A DNA stretch of 47,538 nucleotides from Lingula anatina (Eukaryota; Brachiopoda; Lingulata; Lingulida; Lingulidae), in contig NW_019775721.1 of the NCBI RefSeq assembly GCF_001039355.2, forward strand, positions 74,936 through 122,473, given 5' to 3'. The notes under the pieces are model-generated. The model did not search any database. It worked only from the letters and a program-made list of their open reading frames with translations, and had not been told where the DNA came from. The position numbers were made by a program, and so were the translations under genes. Within the stretch, counting starts at the first letter, position 1. Each line of letters starts with the position of its first letter. This document shows, one piece after another, positions 36,524 to 47,507 of this stretch.

Positions 36524-36604
<81 letters not shown>
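36524..36604. repeat. (TA)n microsatellite
   Basis: About 80 bp of pure TA repeats, ending in a short GA run. Confidence 0.97.
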
Positions 36605-36606
<2 letters not shown>

Positions 36607-36714
36607 AGAGAGAGAACAAAAGGCTCAAAAATCAGGAAACATAATTAATATTTCTAAACCTGATTAGTCAGATGTGTAATAATTTTTTTAGGAAAAACGT
36701 TTTCTGGGGGATGC

Positions 36715-36716
<2 letters not shown>

Positions 36717-36755
<39 letters not shown>

Positions 36756-36782
36756 GTGTGTGTGTGTGAGAGAGAGAGAGAG
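36717..36782. repeat. (GT)n and (GA)n compound microsatellite
   Basis: GT repeats with one interruption followed by about seven GA units. Sits 70 bp from the end of gene C. Confidence 0.97.
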
Positions 36783-36853
36783 GTCGTGGGTATATTTTAT
36801 ATATATATTCCAGTTAAAATGCAATCCACTTACATCATTGGCGTCGTTTGCCG

Positions 36854-37201
36854 TTAAGGGAATCCCCTAAACGGTATTGGCATAACCTGTGGCCAGCTGT
36901 CAAGAATCACTACATCGTTCCCTGGATTTCCGTCCCAATCTCCACATATGCCTTCCATGAAACCAGACCAGATCGGAGGAATGGTAATCTGGAGACAATG
37001 TCGTAACACATGTATCTTAAACTCAAACAGGACTGCTGGCAAGATCGTGGAACGAACCTCAATGGTCGGTTTGCCATCCTTCTCAATTATGGAGATCTTC
37101 AAACCGAACTTGTTGAATAATTCAAGAGGAAGTACAGCACCGAGATTGAGATTTATTTCCTTTTCCCATATAGGGTTATCAGGATCAGATTCTTTTCCGA
37201 C
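36854..37201 (-). CDS. Gene C exon 3 (VWD domain, C-terminal half)
   Basis: Acceptor atcattgcag at 37202-37211 with phase 0 entry; encodes residues 153-267 and the stop. Contains the VWD core: a beta-rich stretch FGLKISIIEKDGKPTIEV, a cysteine at residue 221 (RHCLQI), and MEGICGDWDGNPGNDVV with the signature cysteine at 238. It is longer than exon 3 of A and B by about 17 codons, mostly at the front, where it looks like a more typical VWD. The tail (PQVMPIPFRGFP) keeps the proline-rich ending of the family. The last 25 bp and the sequence beyond are duplicated, inverted, at about 40245-40315 in intron 1. Confidence 0.88.
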   Translation of the reverse strand, partial: VGKESDPDNPIWEKEINLNLGAVLPLELFNKFGLKISIIEKDGKPTIEVRSTILPAVLFEFKIHVLRHCLQITIPPIWSGFMEGICGDWDGNPGNDVVILDSWPQVMPIPFRGFP

Positions 37202-37890
37202 CTGCAATGATACAAAACCCCGATATTGTTATCTTACCATTATAATAACCGTTAAATTTATTACTAGATAACGGCTCAGATAGAGCAACCTCTGACACGA
37301 CGAATAAAAAAGTAATAATTAATTCATGAATTAATTAATGGATCATCACCAAATCTTCTCATTTCTTTTTTGTCCATTTCTGACCTCTCTAACAAATTTT
37401 ATGAAAGTGGCCAATTTCTTACATATCCAGTAAAAAATTCATTAAAATCCGTACATAATTAATATATTCATTCATTAATATTTATTCATTACTGGTTCAT
37501 TACCAAATTCTAATAATTACATCCTTTTGCTATTTGTGATCTATTCCGAAAAATTCATCAAAATCCGTTAATTTCTTTTTATGCGCTTGGCATTCAAACA
37601 AACGAACAAACAAAAGCGATCAGCTGAACTGAGTGCAAACGATGGCAAACCCAACAACGGTGACAAAAACGACCTCCTCCGCTGTAGGAAGTAATAAGAA
37701 GAAAACGCTGGACATCGTTTTCAGTGTCTATTATATAACAACCATAGATGCATCGAGTACCAATTTTAATGTAGCTAAATTGCTCACGGGATCCATGTCA
37801 CGGGATCCATGTCCTTACATATTGGAAGCATACTAAGTGGCCTGAGACAGAGAGAGTGAGAAGACAGAGAAAGAGAGCGGTTAAACTTAC

Positions 37891-38159
37891 CTCTATTCTG
37901 AACAGTCCATCTTTATTTGTAGTCTTTTTGTACTCAATTTTCGCGTAGTAAGAAAATACCTTTAATTTCACTCCTGCCAGGCGAGTCTTCTTACCACTAA
38001 AAAATTCGTGTTCCGTTTGTACATACCAAAGCCAGCTCATATTAGGCTTTGCCATTATACCTATATCGGTGGGCAGGGTGTTATATCTGAAGATTTCCCC
38101 ATCACACGTAACATAGCGGACATCACCATGCGCATGGCATTCACAAGCCGGGATTGGCG
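37891..38159 (-). CDS. Gene C exon 2 (VWD domain, N-terminal half)
   Basis: Acceptor tgtccatttcag at 38160-38171 and donor AGAG followed by gtaagt at 37890. The exon completes a 1+2 split codon and exits in phase 0, exactly as in genes A and B. It encodes residues 63-152, opening with CECHAHGDVRYVTCDGEIF (68-86), the VWD pattern with three cysteines instead of one. FRYNTLPTDIGIMAKP and SWLWYVQTEHEFF follow and align with the corresponding stretches of A and B. The RGD of A and B is HGD here. Confidence 0.88.
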
Positions 38160-38171
38160 CTGAAATGGACA

Positions 38172-40700
38172 GGGGCAACTTGAATAATGAAGGAACACTA
38201 ATAATATAATTTGGATACATCCCAGTACATCCATAAAAGGTGCACAAAAGGTACAACGTCACCATTAAATGATCTAAGTCAAGGTGAATGCAACCAATAC
38301 GCAAGAAATTGAAAAGAAAAAAGAAAAAATGTCTTTATTGAAGTTACCGAGTGACCTATGGTATAAAATATGGTGTCAAAAAGAGCGACTCAGGTCAACG
38401 ACAATCCGTTTGAAAACATCCCGTACTAACAGCGGAAATGAAAAAGACAGTACAAAAAAAAAAACAAGACAGCAAAGCTGACAAATGTCAGACAAAAAGC
38501 AAAAAATAATAATGCACAAAATTGGAAACTGTCAATTCTGATGCAATAATACATTATGCTTAACTGCAAAGTCAAACGATGTAACCGATGGAAGTACAAT
38601 GTATAACAAGCATATGGCTTCAGTCCCATGAGAGTACAAGTGCATACTTTGAACATATCAGAATATGAAGTGAAGATTTCACAAAACATTTGCATATATT
38701 AATTTTGAAAATAAAATTCAATAGAGCTGTTTTTCTAATTTGATATGTATACAATCCTAAGAATCAGGAAGTTAACAAACAATAAGTCACAAAGTTTTCG
38801 TTGCATAACATTCGATGTGGCCGTGCACAATGTAGATTTTGGGCAATTTTGATGCAATATTATATAATTAACAGCAATTTTCAAATATCTAATAGCATGG
38901 AAATATAGAAAATTTGATTAGCATCAAGCTTCATGCCATGGGATTCTAATCCCCACAACGAAATACCAATATGTGAAAAAATGAAAATTTCGCAAAAGGG
39001 TATATGTTCCAGAAAAAGAAGTGAATTAGACTACTTTTCCAACTAGGGCTGCAGTTTATTAGTCATATGTTTCCTTTTTTAAGTTTGATAACATGGTTTT
39101 TCCTTAATTGCATCATGGTGGCAGTGCACAAAAAGTTTTTTATTTTTAATTTTGATTCACTATAACACAATGCCTAATAGCGTTATCCCATCAATTTTCA
39201 ATTATCAAATAAGTATCATGGACAGTCAGAAAATGTGACTAGCAAAGGACTTCCAGCCCATCGAAGTTCAAAATCGCATCCTGAAATGCTGATGTGTGAA
39301 AGATTACATTTTCATAAAACAACTGTATAACTTTCAGAAAAAGTAGCCAATCAGACTAGATTTCTAAGTGAAGCTGTATTTTTCCTGTAAGTTTGAGAAG
39401 AGTAATGGACATGTTTTATCTTAAATTGTGAGTATGGAGACAGTGCCCAAAATGAAGTTATCTTCAATTTTGATGCAATATTGCATAATGTTTAACAACA
39501 TAGTCACCACCAAACCTTTGATCTAGCCATGATCTAGCCATGGGAACCCATTCTTAGTCTATTCAGACATTTGCACTCACAGGCGGACAGAGAAAGGACA
39601 CTCCGGCTGGAGGCTGCGCAGCGACTATCCAAATTTTTCTATAAGGTGTCCTTCGATATTGTTTCAAACCATTTTCATTTTTGCTAGTGTAATATCTGTT
39701 TATAGATTTTGTTAAAGATGTATAAAGTATTAAATACTGAAGGTCGTTAACCACATAAAATGTGCTTACTTTTCGTAAGTCGTCAGTAAAAAGCATAACT
39801 CTTTGTCCTTTCGTAACAATGTATACCTTCTTACTATAAGGCAGGCCTATATTGTCGGTAATGAGGCTAATGTGACCTTGGCGTTTTCTAAGGGACTAGA
39901 TTTGAAGGTGTATGCTTAAATCATATCTATTGGTCAATTGCGCGTACACCCGCCAAAAAATAGTTCATTTCTTATTAAACTTTCTTTCTTTGTAGATCAA
40001 TTCAACTTCGCAGGGAGTCTCGCTGAGTTCAATCAGATTTACTGAAAGAAACCACAACTTCTCGAGCAACTGGGGGGAGTTCGGTCTCTGGAAGTATTTT
40101 CAATATAGTTTGAGTCTAAACTTATCCAATAATATTTTCTGGGTTTCTTTTGCGTATCGTAAGAAACTATGTTACAGGCTACTTTTTCTCGCTGCATAGT
40201 GCGTAAAAGAATCTCCTAAATGGAGATTCCGCTCGATCTTGACACCTGCACCGTGCAGGGGATTCCCTGAACGGCAAACGACGCCGATGGCGTAAGTAGA
40301 TTGTATTTCATCTGGAATATGTAAAAATGATACTGACGACTCAAAATTTTCTCGAAACACACTTTTGAGAACTTGAAATTTGAATCTTATACTCCATACT
40401 ATATAACATACTACATATATAACAGATTATCAATGCTTTAGATGACCAAACTTGTTAAAAGCTACAATAAAGGTGTAATACCATTTTTGCCAACACGTAA
40501 AATAACTTAACGGAAGTTTGCATAGCCTTCCCTGACATCAGGTGATTTTGAGTAAGTTAAAGATTGACAACGCATAGATGTCGAGGCCTTCCAGTAATTT
40601 AGAACTGCCAGATCTTTAGAAACTATTCTTTAATTATTTGATCGACTTTGATCTACTTTAATTATATAATATTTATAAGTTTAAATAGCACTCTTTATAC
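38172..40700. other. Gene C intron 1, first part
   Basis: AT-rich intron with no recognised gene. It holds an inverted copy of the gene C exon 3 end (40245-40315) and a short match to the CAGGGAGTCTCGCTGA motif (40013-40035) found in blocks V-A and V-B. Confidence 0.5.
40245..40315 (-). repeat. Inverted partial copy of the gene C 3' end
   Basis: About 75 bp here, read on the minus strand (attccagatgaaatacaatc through cggcgtcgtttgccgttcag to the GGGAATCCCC motif), match the plus strand at 36810-36885 at roughly 80%. That segment spans the last codons of gene C and its downstream flank. On the minus strand it follows a TATTCCAG acceptor-like sequence and is open (IGVVCRSGNPLHGAGVKIE), so an exonised or shared ancient repeat is possible. 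Confidence 0.6.
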
Positions 40701-40711
40701 ATTTCAAAATT

Positions 40712-41880
40712 AACCAACCAAAAGTGATAGAGGCTGATCTTAGACCAATATCGCTTACACCAGTGTTGAGTAAAATAGTAGAGTCATTTGTGGCAAAATG
40801 GGTGATGGGTGGCCTGCAAATCGATATGTCCCAATTTGGAGTAGTTCAAAATAGCTCTACTACCCACGCTCTGCTAGAGCTGACTCACAAAGTACCAGAA
40901 GGTCGTGAACCATCTGCTAAAATCAAATCTTATTCCCAAGTTTTTTTTTAGATTTTTCTAAGGCGTTCGACAGAATAGACCACAGCATCTTAATTGAAAA
41001 ACTGGGCAGTCAGGGGATTCCAGAGTTTATTAGGAAGTGGATTTACTCCTTTGTATGCTAAAGGTATCATAGAGTGAAATGTGGTCAGTGTAAATCTGAC
41101 TGGGTTCGGTTTAATGGAGGGGTACCTCAGGGGACAAAGGTAGGTCCAACCCTGTTTATAGCAACGATAAATGATCTAAAAACCTGCTGCCCAGATATAA
41201 AATTGATGACTCATCTATTTATGAAATTTGTCAGTTTGGCCAAAAGTCACTACTTCCACAGGCAATAGAGCAACTTGAAAATTGGGTTAGAAAAACAATA
41301 TGAATTTGAACGTTAAGCAGACAGAATGTATGGATTTTAACTTTACCAAATGTATAGATACTATCCTAACACTATTGGTAGATGCAGAAATTGTCAAAAA
41401 AGTGAGTACATTTAAGCTACTAGGAGTAACTCTGACCCCTGATCTCAAGTGGACAGAACATGTGCAGTTGATTTATCCCAAGTCTTGTGCCAAGCTTTTT
41501 TTATCTCAGGCAGTTGAAAAAGGGCAAATCTGGACACTGAGGATCTAATAGTTATATATCAATCAAGTTAGATCAGTCCTAGAATGTGCATGCCCTGTGT
41601 GGGGGCCTGGTCTTACAGCCAAGCAATGTGAATGCTTAGAAACTGTTCAAAGGAGAGCTCTTAGAATTATTTACCCATTTAATTCTTACAAGGATGCCCT
41701 ACAAACTAGTAATCGGACCTCTCTGAGGGAGAGAAGAGACGTTTTATTCAAGAACTATTGCACAAATTTTGATAAGAATTTTGATAAGTAACACCATCTG
41801 TTTAAAAAAAAGAATCCAAGAAATCTCAGGGTCAGCAACAGATTTTAAATCAAGAATGAAAACGGAGCGTTTTAAATCAT
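40712..41880 (+). pseudogene. Non-LTR retrotransposon (LINE) reverse transcriptase fragment, broken
   Basis: A 5'-truncated reverse transcriptase relic in intron 1 of gene C, antisense to it. Recognisable motifs in order are DLRPISLTPVLSKIVE (from 40738), DFSKAFDRIDH (about 40951, after a frame change), GGVPQGTKVGPTLF (about 41118) and a frame change just before the catalytic DD (about 41200). FKLLGVTLTPDLKW (about 41411) and the C-terminal LETVQRRALRIIYPF follow. The motif order and the C-terminal end resemble the jockey/CR1-type clades. At least three frame breaks and several stops show it is inactive. No endonuclease domain is present. An AT-rich 3' tail runs to about 42060. Confidence 0.85.
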
Positions 41881-42115
41881 ACTTTGCACAGTCTTTTACA
41901 TTTCATGTAAAATACTGCTCCAAATTATAATATAATAATATCTTATAATTCTTGTTTTATACCTGTAGTTCTTGTTTTTCTTGTTTTAAAGCTTTGGTCT
42001 TTTAGTTTATAATTTCTAGTTTTAATTTATTTTAAATGCCTGTATGATTTTATTTATTATATTCATTTTCATATTCGGTTTAGTTTACAATCTTAGTGAA
42101 CTTATTGTAACTTAC

Positions 42116-42302
42116 CTACTGGACCGGCGGGCAGTTCCATCTGATCCTCAGGTGGAAGGTCAGCCATAGCAGCCGTGGCATTGTCTCTTTGAGCCTCTTC
42201 CTCCGGAGTGAGAGGGATGGGACCCGCGCCAGTAACGGATGTCACTTTTGTCAAAGCGATGATCAGAAGCACGGCCATGCCTCCTTGTCCTGTCATCTTC
42301 AA
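42116..42302 (-). CDS. Gene C exon 1 (signal peptide and N-terminal segment)
   Basis: Encodes residues 1-62 and one base of codon 63; donor CCAGTAG followed by gtaagt at 42115 (phase 1). The signal peptide has a core MAVLLIIALTKV and small residues at about 23-27. The mature start PIPLTPEEEAQRDN shares the LTPxE motif with A and B, then continues acidic and proline-rich with an NAT glycosylation site. Joining exons 1-3 gives an open frame of 267 aa. The first intron is nearly 4 kb against about 0.4 kb in A and B. A second ATG lies two codons in. Confidence 0.82.
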
Positions 42303-42382
42303 GACTTTCTTTTCTTGCCTAATGCGTAGCAGAAGGGATGTGTAGCAGAAGGCAACTGCGATACTCTTTCCTCAGTTCTTCT

Positions 42383-42390
42383 TATTTATA
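42383..42390 (-). promoter_or_regulatory. Possible TATA box of gene C
   Basis: TATAAATA on the minus strand, about 81 bp upstream of the ATG. The CCAAT/CRE arrangement of A and B was not found here. Confidence 0.45.
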
Positions 42391-42399
42391 CAACTTTTA

Positions 42400-43990
42400 A
42401 AGGTGGGCACGCAGCAATTTCTCCTCGTTGGCAAACTGGGTGCGCATGCGCGTTCTATCAACGTGCGTAATTTGATGCAGAAGTGTTGTGGGTTTTACAA
42501 ATAAAAATAAATAATAAAAGAAAGTAAGAGAGAGAGAGAAGAATCTCAAGGTTCATCTCAAGGTTCGAACAAACCGCCCTTTTTGCCGGGAAAAGGTTTC
42601 CTCTTAGTCAAATTTGATCTAAGCACACAGAGGTTCCACTTTTTTTCAGAAAAAGAACCCCCTTCTAAAATTGCTAGCTACGGGTCTGAATGTAGTTCAA
42701 ATGTTTCATATAAATACATTCTAAGTCGTAAATTGCTCATCTACTACAATACTAACCTAGACATTAAAGACACTTTAAACATTGAGACCTGGGTGAAACT
42801 GCAATATATTATAGAGGTGTACAAATTTGCCAGTCAACCCTATTTTATGATAAAGTAATGTCTTTGAGGTAGCCCATCCCCACGTTTTTTCTTTCTCAAT
42901 CGACCGGTTTTAATGCCTCACAATATAACAAATCTGTTGCTCAATGAGTTATGATTTACTAACTTAATGTCATCCCAGACATTTGACATAAATAATCATA
43001 TGAGGGGACCATTAAAAGTGTTGTCCCCGTCCACTCACATCAACAATGTACATCAATAATCCTTGAGTATTGATGTCTTGTTGCCTCCCCCTCCCCCAAG
43101 TAGACTTCAGAAAATCTTCCATCCATCCACTAAAATCGAGAAATCTTTCTTAATTAAACCACAAAGAACCCCGAAATAGATTCTTGGTCAGTGATTTTAC
43201 CTCATGTTTGAAATATTTAGTATTTTTGAAGACATTCTAGCTTAATTAATGCGGGTGTCAGCCGTCTTAGGCAGAAAATTATGTGGGAAGGTTTCGTAAG
43301 GCTTAATTTTTCCATTAAAATTCTTATTACGCCCATACGCGCACGCTGCACATGCGTGACATCTTATCATTTATATGTTCAGTTAGAGTTATGTGCTTTG
43401 CCATCGTTCTCTTTACGGTATGAATTTCATCACATTTCATAGATTAAAATAATTTATATGTAGTAATATTTCTAAATGTACACGTACATGTATATATGAA
43501 ACATAAAGGTAAATTATTAAAATGGAATGAGATTCAAGTAACCTTTAAAATAAATATTTAAGAAAATAGTGAGAACAAAATATAATGTTCGTCATCCTTT
43601 TGAAAGCCACGGGTTCATAAATAGACCCAGTTCACTGGTAAATTGTATGTATATAGTTAATAGTGTTTCTAAATCGATTTGGTTACCATGACCGTAATGT
43701 AAATAAAATAAGAGAAAGGTTCATTTATCCAATGAATACATATACATACATTATCGGGAATGAATCGCTCTGTAAATCCGCCGTCGTATTAAGAAACTGC
43801 AAAATAAAACTTCATAATTCCACAAATTGAGCCATAATTGAGCCTTAATTTTACAAATCCTCACATATCACGAATAAAGAGTGCCTGTCGTTCATGTCCC
43901 TAATACTACATACTGCAAGATAAGGCCAACATTGACTTTAAACTACATTTTCTACTGGTACCTGAATAGGTGGGGGATTTTAAAAATCAA
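42400..43990. other. Upstream region of gene C, no gene seen
   Basis: AT-rich. A plus-strand open frame of 91 codons at 42583-42858 has no recognised domain, promoter or paralogue and is probably chance. Nothing else is evident. Confidence 0.5.
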
Positions 43991-45770
43991 TACAAGTGTA
44001 GAAGCAAATCTAAGAAATGCAACTTTTATTATATTCTTAATGTTGTTTTTCTATTTCGAACCAATTCTATACTTGTTTAAGCTGTTTCATGGTGCTGTCT
44101 AAGCAATTGAAAGAAGTGCGTTGAGGGTTTTTGATTTGTCCATCTCTCAGTCACGCTATTATAATTCACGATGGGCAAAAATTTAATTTCAACCGCCATA
44201 TGTTGCCATTTCTCTTTTCCAATGTATTCTGATTTATCTGAAGATTTTAATTAGTGTTTGGGAGGTGAGGTAAAATATGATGGAAATAGCAAAGACGTCG
44301 CATATCTAATGAAAAAACTGAGCCAGAAAGCTTCTTTTGTGGTAAACGTTGACCATAAAACCCTCAATCGCTACATAATTAAATCACTTTTCTACGTTCT
44401 ATCAAATTCGAGATTAAATACATCTTACGTGTCAAATGGTACTCTGCATTTTTGGAAAATCAACTTTTAAATCACGTTTCTGAAACCATTTAAGTAATTT
44501 AAAAGAATATGATATTTTAGAATATGACGGGCCTAAAAATACTCCAAAAATATTTTTATATTTAGCATTTCAAAATAAGCATTTAATTCCCTCGGTCGAT
44601 CTTTCCACATGATAACTTCCGATAACTTGTTTGATGATCAGGACCTTTTTCACCATCATATGTTAGTTCCACAAATCCCTTACCATCAGTATTATCTTCT
44701 TCGTCATAACTTTATATGTTGGAACTAACTGGGATTAACCTGACATTTCTTTCATCTTAGATCGATTATCAAAATCTAAAAAACATAATGTTAAAATGAG
44801 ACCAAAATAGCTTGTTTCTGCTTAATCCCTTTCTACACCTGTTTTTCTTCCATTTGATTCTCATATGAGTTGCTTCATTATCATCACTTAATCACAGTAT
44901 CTGTCTTTTAGCATAGGTGAACACATCTACCTTGTACGTGTATGCAAGTCACATAAAACTTACTCTGCCTCATGCTACCCTCGTTGTCATTCAGCAGACT
45001 TCATTTCATGAATATACCCTCTGTTATCACAAAGAACTCTTCATTGTTGATACAGAATAGATGAAAAGGAACAGCTCTGTACAGTGATGCATTAAGCCAT
45101 ATGAGCAACCTGCTACTGTCTTAACATATTTGTGGTCAATGAGAAATGTCTGAGCAGCTACGCGCTGGTGTAATATGCTGCTCTTATATTGTATGATGTA
45201 TAATATCTGTGAAGCAGGTATCAGTTTGTCAGAAATCGACTGTCTTCTGCTGGTAAATTCTTCAAATGTTTCACTTGACGTTCAGATAAATTAGAGAGAT
45301 GTAACACATCAAAATCTTTTCTTAAAAGGATTCACCAGTAAATCTAGATTTTTACAGAAACTGCTTAGCATCAGAATATAGCAACTTTCCATGAATAATT
45401 TAGCAATCTGACAAATGGGTTTGCGGTCAATATTACACCATAATACATACATAAGAATGTCATAAATTGCGCTATAACCGTATAATTTCTCAAACAAATA
45501 TAACATGCTTGTCTTGTTTCCTTGAATTGAATGGTGTAACGTGCAAATACATGCACATAATATAAGTGGGATAACCTCACCCAAAAGTCCGCCGTACATA
45601 CAAAATGACGACAGATGAGAATGCTGCATTGTCCCCTGTCTGCATACTGTCACTAGGAAGAATGATGTCAGGTTTACAAACCAGAATGTCCCAATTACAG
45701 CCTAACAGCCACAGACACTATCTGACAGAAACTGAAGCAACATTTTTGTAAAAGTATTCTCCTCCTAACT
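43990..45770 (-). repeat. Repeat unit U, third large copy (inverted)
   Basis: Matches 30690-33300 in the same orientation and 3400-6100 inverted. It lacks the segment corresponding to about 32000-32320. It includes the 3' module (44020-44560), the gene-like middle (44640-45060) and the exon-like ORF at 45309-45653. It ends where a TA-flanked transposon begins. Confidence 0.75.
45309..45653 (-). pseudogene. Longest open copy of the U-unit coding-like exon (114 codons)
   Basis: Open from an ATG to a TGA with the shared stretch HHSIQGNKTSMLYLFEKLYG, then SAIYDILMYV and LSSFCKNLDLLV. The other two large copies keep the same frame in part but have stops. A second frame is open for about 70 codons over the same bases, so coding status is uncertain. 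No domain is recognised. Confidence 0.3.
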
Positions 45771-45802
45771 CAAGGCATTTCAAGTATTTTTTTTTTTCTG
45801 AG

Positions 45803-46975
45803 TAGGGGAGGGTGGGGCTAGTCCGCACCATTTTCATAAAAATTCGCATGAGAGACATACTATTATCGTCAGGCTCCGAGAAATTTGTCAGAAGGAAGGT
45901 TATTTAAATGCCTTTCTTATAGATAAGTATCTGGCGTCCACTATAAATTATATGAGAGTAAATTAAGTTTTAAAAGGTCTAGTCCAAGTGTGCGAACGTG
46001 CCCCATCCCGGGGCAAGTCCACACACATACTAGAATCCATAAGAAAATGTGCTTTTGTCCAACATTGTGCATTTTTATCAGTAAGACCGAGTAACAGCAG
46101 CAACTTATGCAGCCACTAATGTTAAAGACGACAGCACCAATGAAAACACAGCAGTTTTGACCAAAATATCAAAATGTTTATTAAAATTATCAACAACAAA
46201 TCAGTTATCAACAACAAATCATCTACATTCTCTTGGACAGCTTTTCTATATCCATCAGTTTATTTGAAGGGGGGGGTCTTCGGATGCGAGGCCCCCTCCC
46301 CTCCCCCCTACACACGGGGCCCGAAAATCTTTAGTACTTTAGAGGGCGAACGGTGCCATTTGGTACGGTTTAGAACTATGATTCAGCTAGTCAGAATACT
46401 CATTTCAAGAGGGGACCAGAAATCGAAGGGGGGAGGTCAGGACCCCCCTGACCCGCCCCCTCTAAATCTGCCACACTGTAATATCACCATGCCAATACTC
46501 TGAGAATACCCGTCAAAAATAAATCCTTAAAAAACGTCAACTTTCATCGGAAAATATCTTTAACAAGAGGTTTTATGTAATGAGGCAAGTCCGCCCTGGA
46601 GCGAACCAGCCCCGTGCAAATAGCGGACTTGCCCCAATAGGACTTTTTTTTGTTAAACACGTGATTGCATAATATTTGCAATACGTATGCAAACCAATAA
46701 TATGTCGCAGATAAGGCCATACCCCCTGTATAACATACATATAATGACTCACTGCAAATCTATACTCTGTCGACAAAATTAGACAATAATTAACATGTAG
46801 TTTTGACTGACGAGGAACACAACGTGGTTTTACAGGCCGCGATGTTTACTTTAGCGCCCTTCCACATACAATGTGACTTCTCAAATTGGCGGAGGGCGTG
46901 ATTCAACATTTCACTTTCGATATATGGGGGGTGTGCGGACTTGCCCCGAGGGCGGACTAGTCCCACCCTCCCCTA
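45803..46975. mobile_element. Non-autonomous DNA transposon with 24-bp inverted ends, TA target site
   Basis: The left end (45803, TAGGGGAGGGTGGGGCTAGT) and the inverted right end (TAGGGGAGGGTGGGACTAGT) match with one mismatch over 24 bp. If the outer TA is counted as target, the element is GGGG...CCCC flanked by TA on both sides, as in Tc1/mariner-type insertions. It is 1.17 kb with no convincing coding capacity. The motif GGGGCAAGTCCGC or close variants recur inside at about 46012, 46583, 46622 (inverted) and 46933 (inverted), next to both ends and in the middle. Confidence 0.8.
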
Positions 46976-47071
46976 ATGTTTAACGTTTCTGCACACCCAC
47001 CAGTTAGCATTTACAATACACATTTTACCAGATGATACCCGTCACATCAGTCAGTGAACCATGGTAAAGGG

Positions 47072-47072
47072 T

Positions 47073-47123
<51 letters not shown>

Positions 47124-47240
47124 TTAAAAAATTAAAGAAACAAACGGGACTGAATGAGAATCGAACCGACTCCGCCGTGTTTGGGTGCCACGTTGCCACT
47201 GGGTCAGCAAAACGTGTTATGTGATGTAGTGTTTTTGACA
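47072..47240 (-). mobile_element. tRNA-derived SINE with (ATT)n tail
   Basis: On the minus strand the head reads GCTGACCCAGTGGCAACGTG (polymerase III A-box like), then 30 bp later GGTTCGATTCTC (B-box). It is followed by a short unrelated body and then a pure (ATT)n tail at 47072-47123. tRNA-like head, short body and simple-repeat tail are the hallmarks of a SINE. Outer flanks share GGTTATAAT (47070-47078 and about 47308-47316), a possible target duplication if the element extends to 47307. Its head is too diverged to fold as a functional tRNA. Confidence 0.6.
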
Positions 47241-47454
47241 AAAATGATACCTGGCACACATAACGAACTTGCCGAAGGCTATAAAATGCTTTCAAAACAT
47301 ACTTTTAACGGTTATAATCAAATTCAAACTACGGCCATTATCTTCCCACTGCCTAGGCATAACTCTATAAAACTGTGCGGAGCGCACCGTCTGACACAAT
47401 AATCTGTCAGGCAACGTCCGTCTGATTTAGTGCCTTTCTGGCACAGATTATTTT

Positions 47455-47456
<2 letters not shown>

Positions 47457-47507
<51 letters not shown>
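47457..47507. repeat. poly(T) tract
   Basis: About 51 uninterrupted T residues at the end of the window. On the minus strand it would be a poly(A) tail of a retroelement lying outside or at the window edge. Confidence 0.9.

Noticed and set aside
36672-36857. Plus-strand open frame over the GT/GA microsatellite
   Set aside because: The frame is open only because of the dinucleotide repeats, and its end is antisense to gene C exon 3.
42583-42858. 91-codon plus-strand open frame upstream of gene C
   Set aside because: No domain, no convincing promoter and no paralogue; a frame of this length is possible by chance in DNA of this composition.
47154-47214. Functional tRNA gene on the minus strand
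   Set aside because: A- and B-box similarity is present, but a consistent cloverleaf could not be drawn and an (ATT)n tail follows, so a SINE is the better reading.
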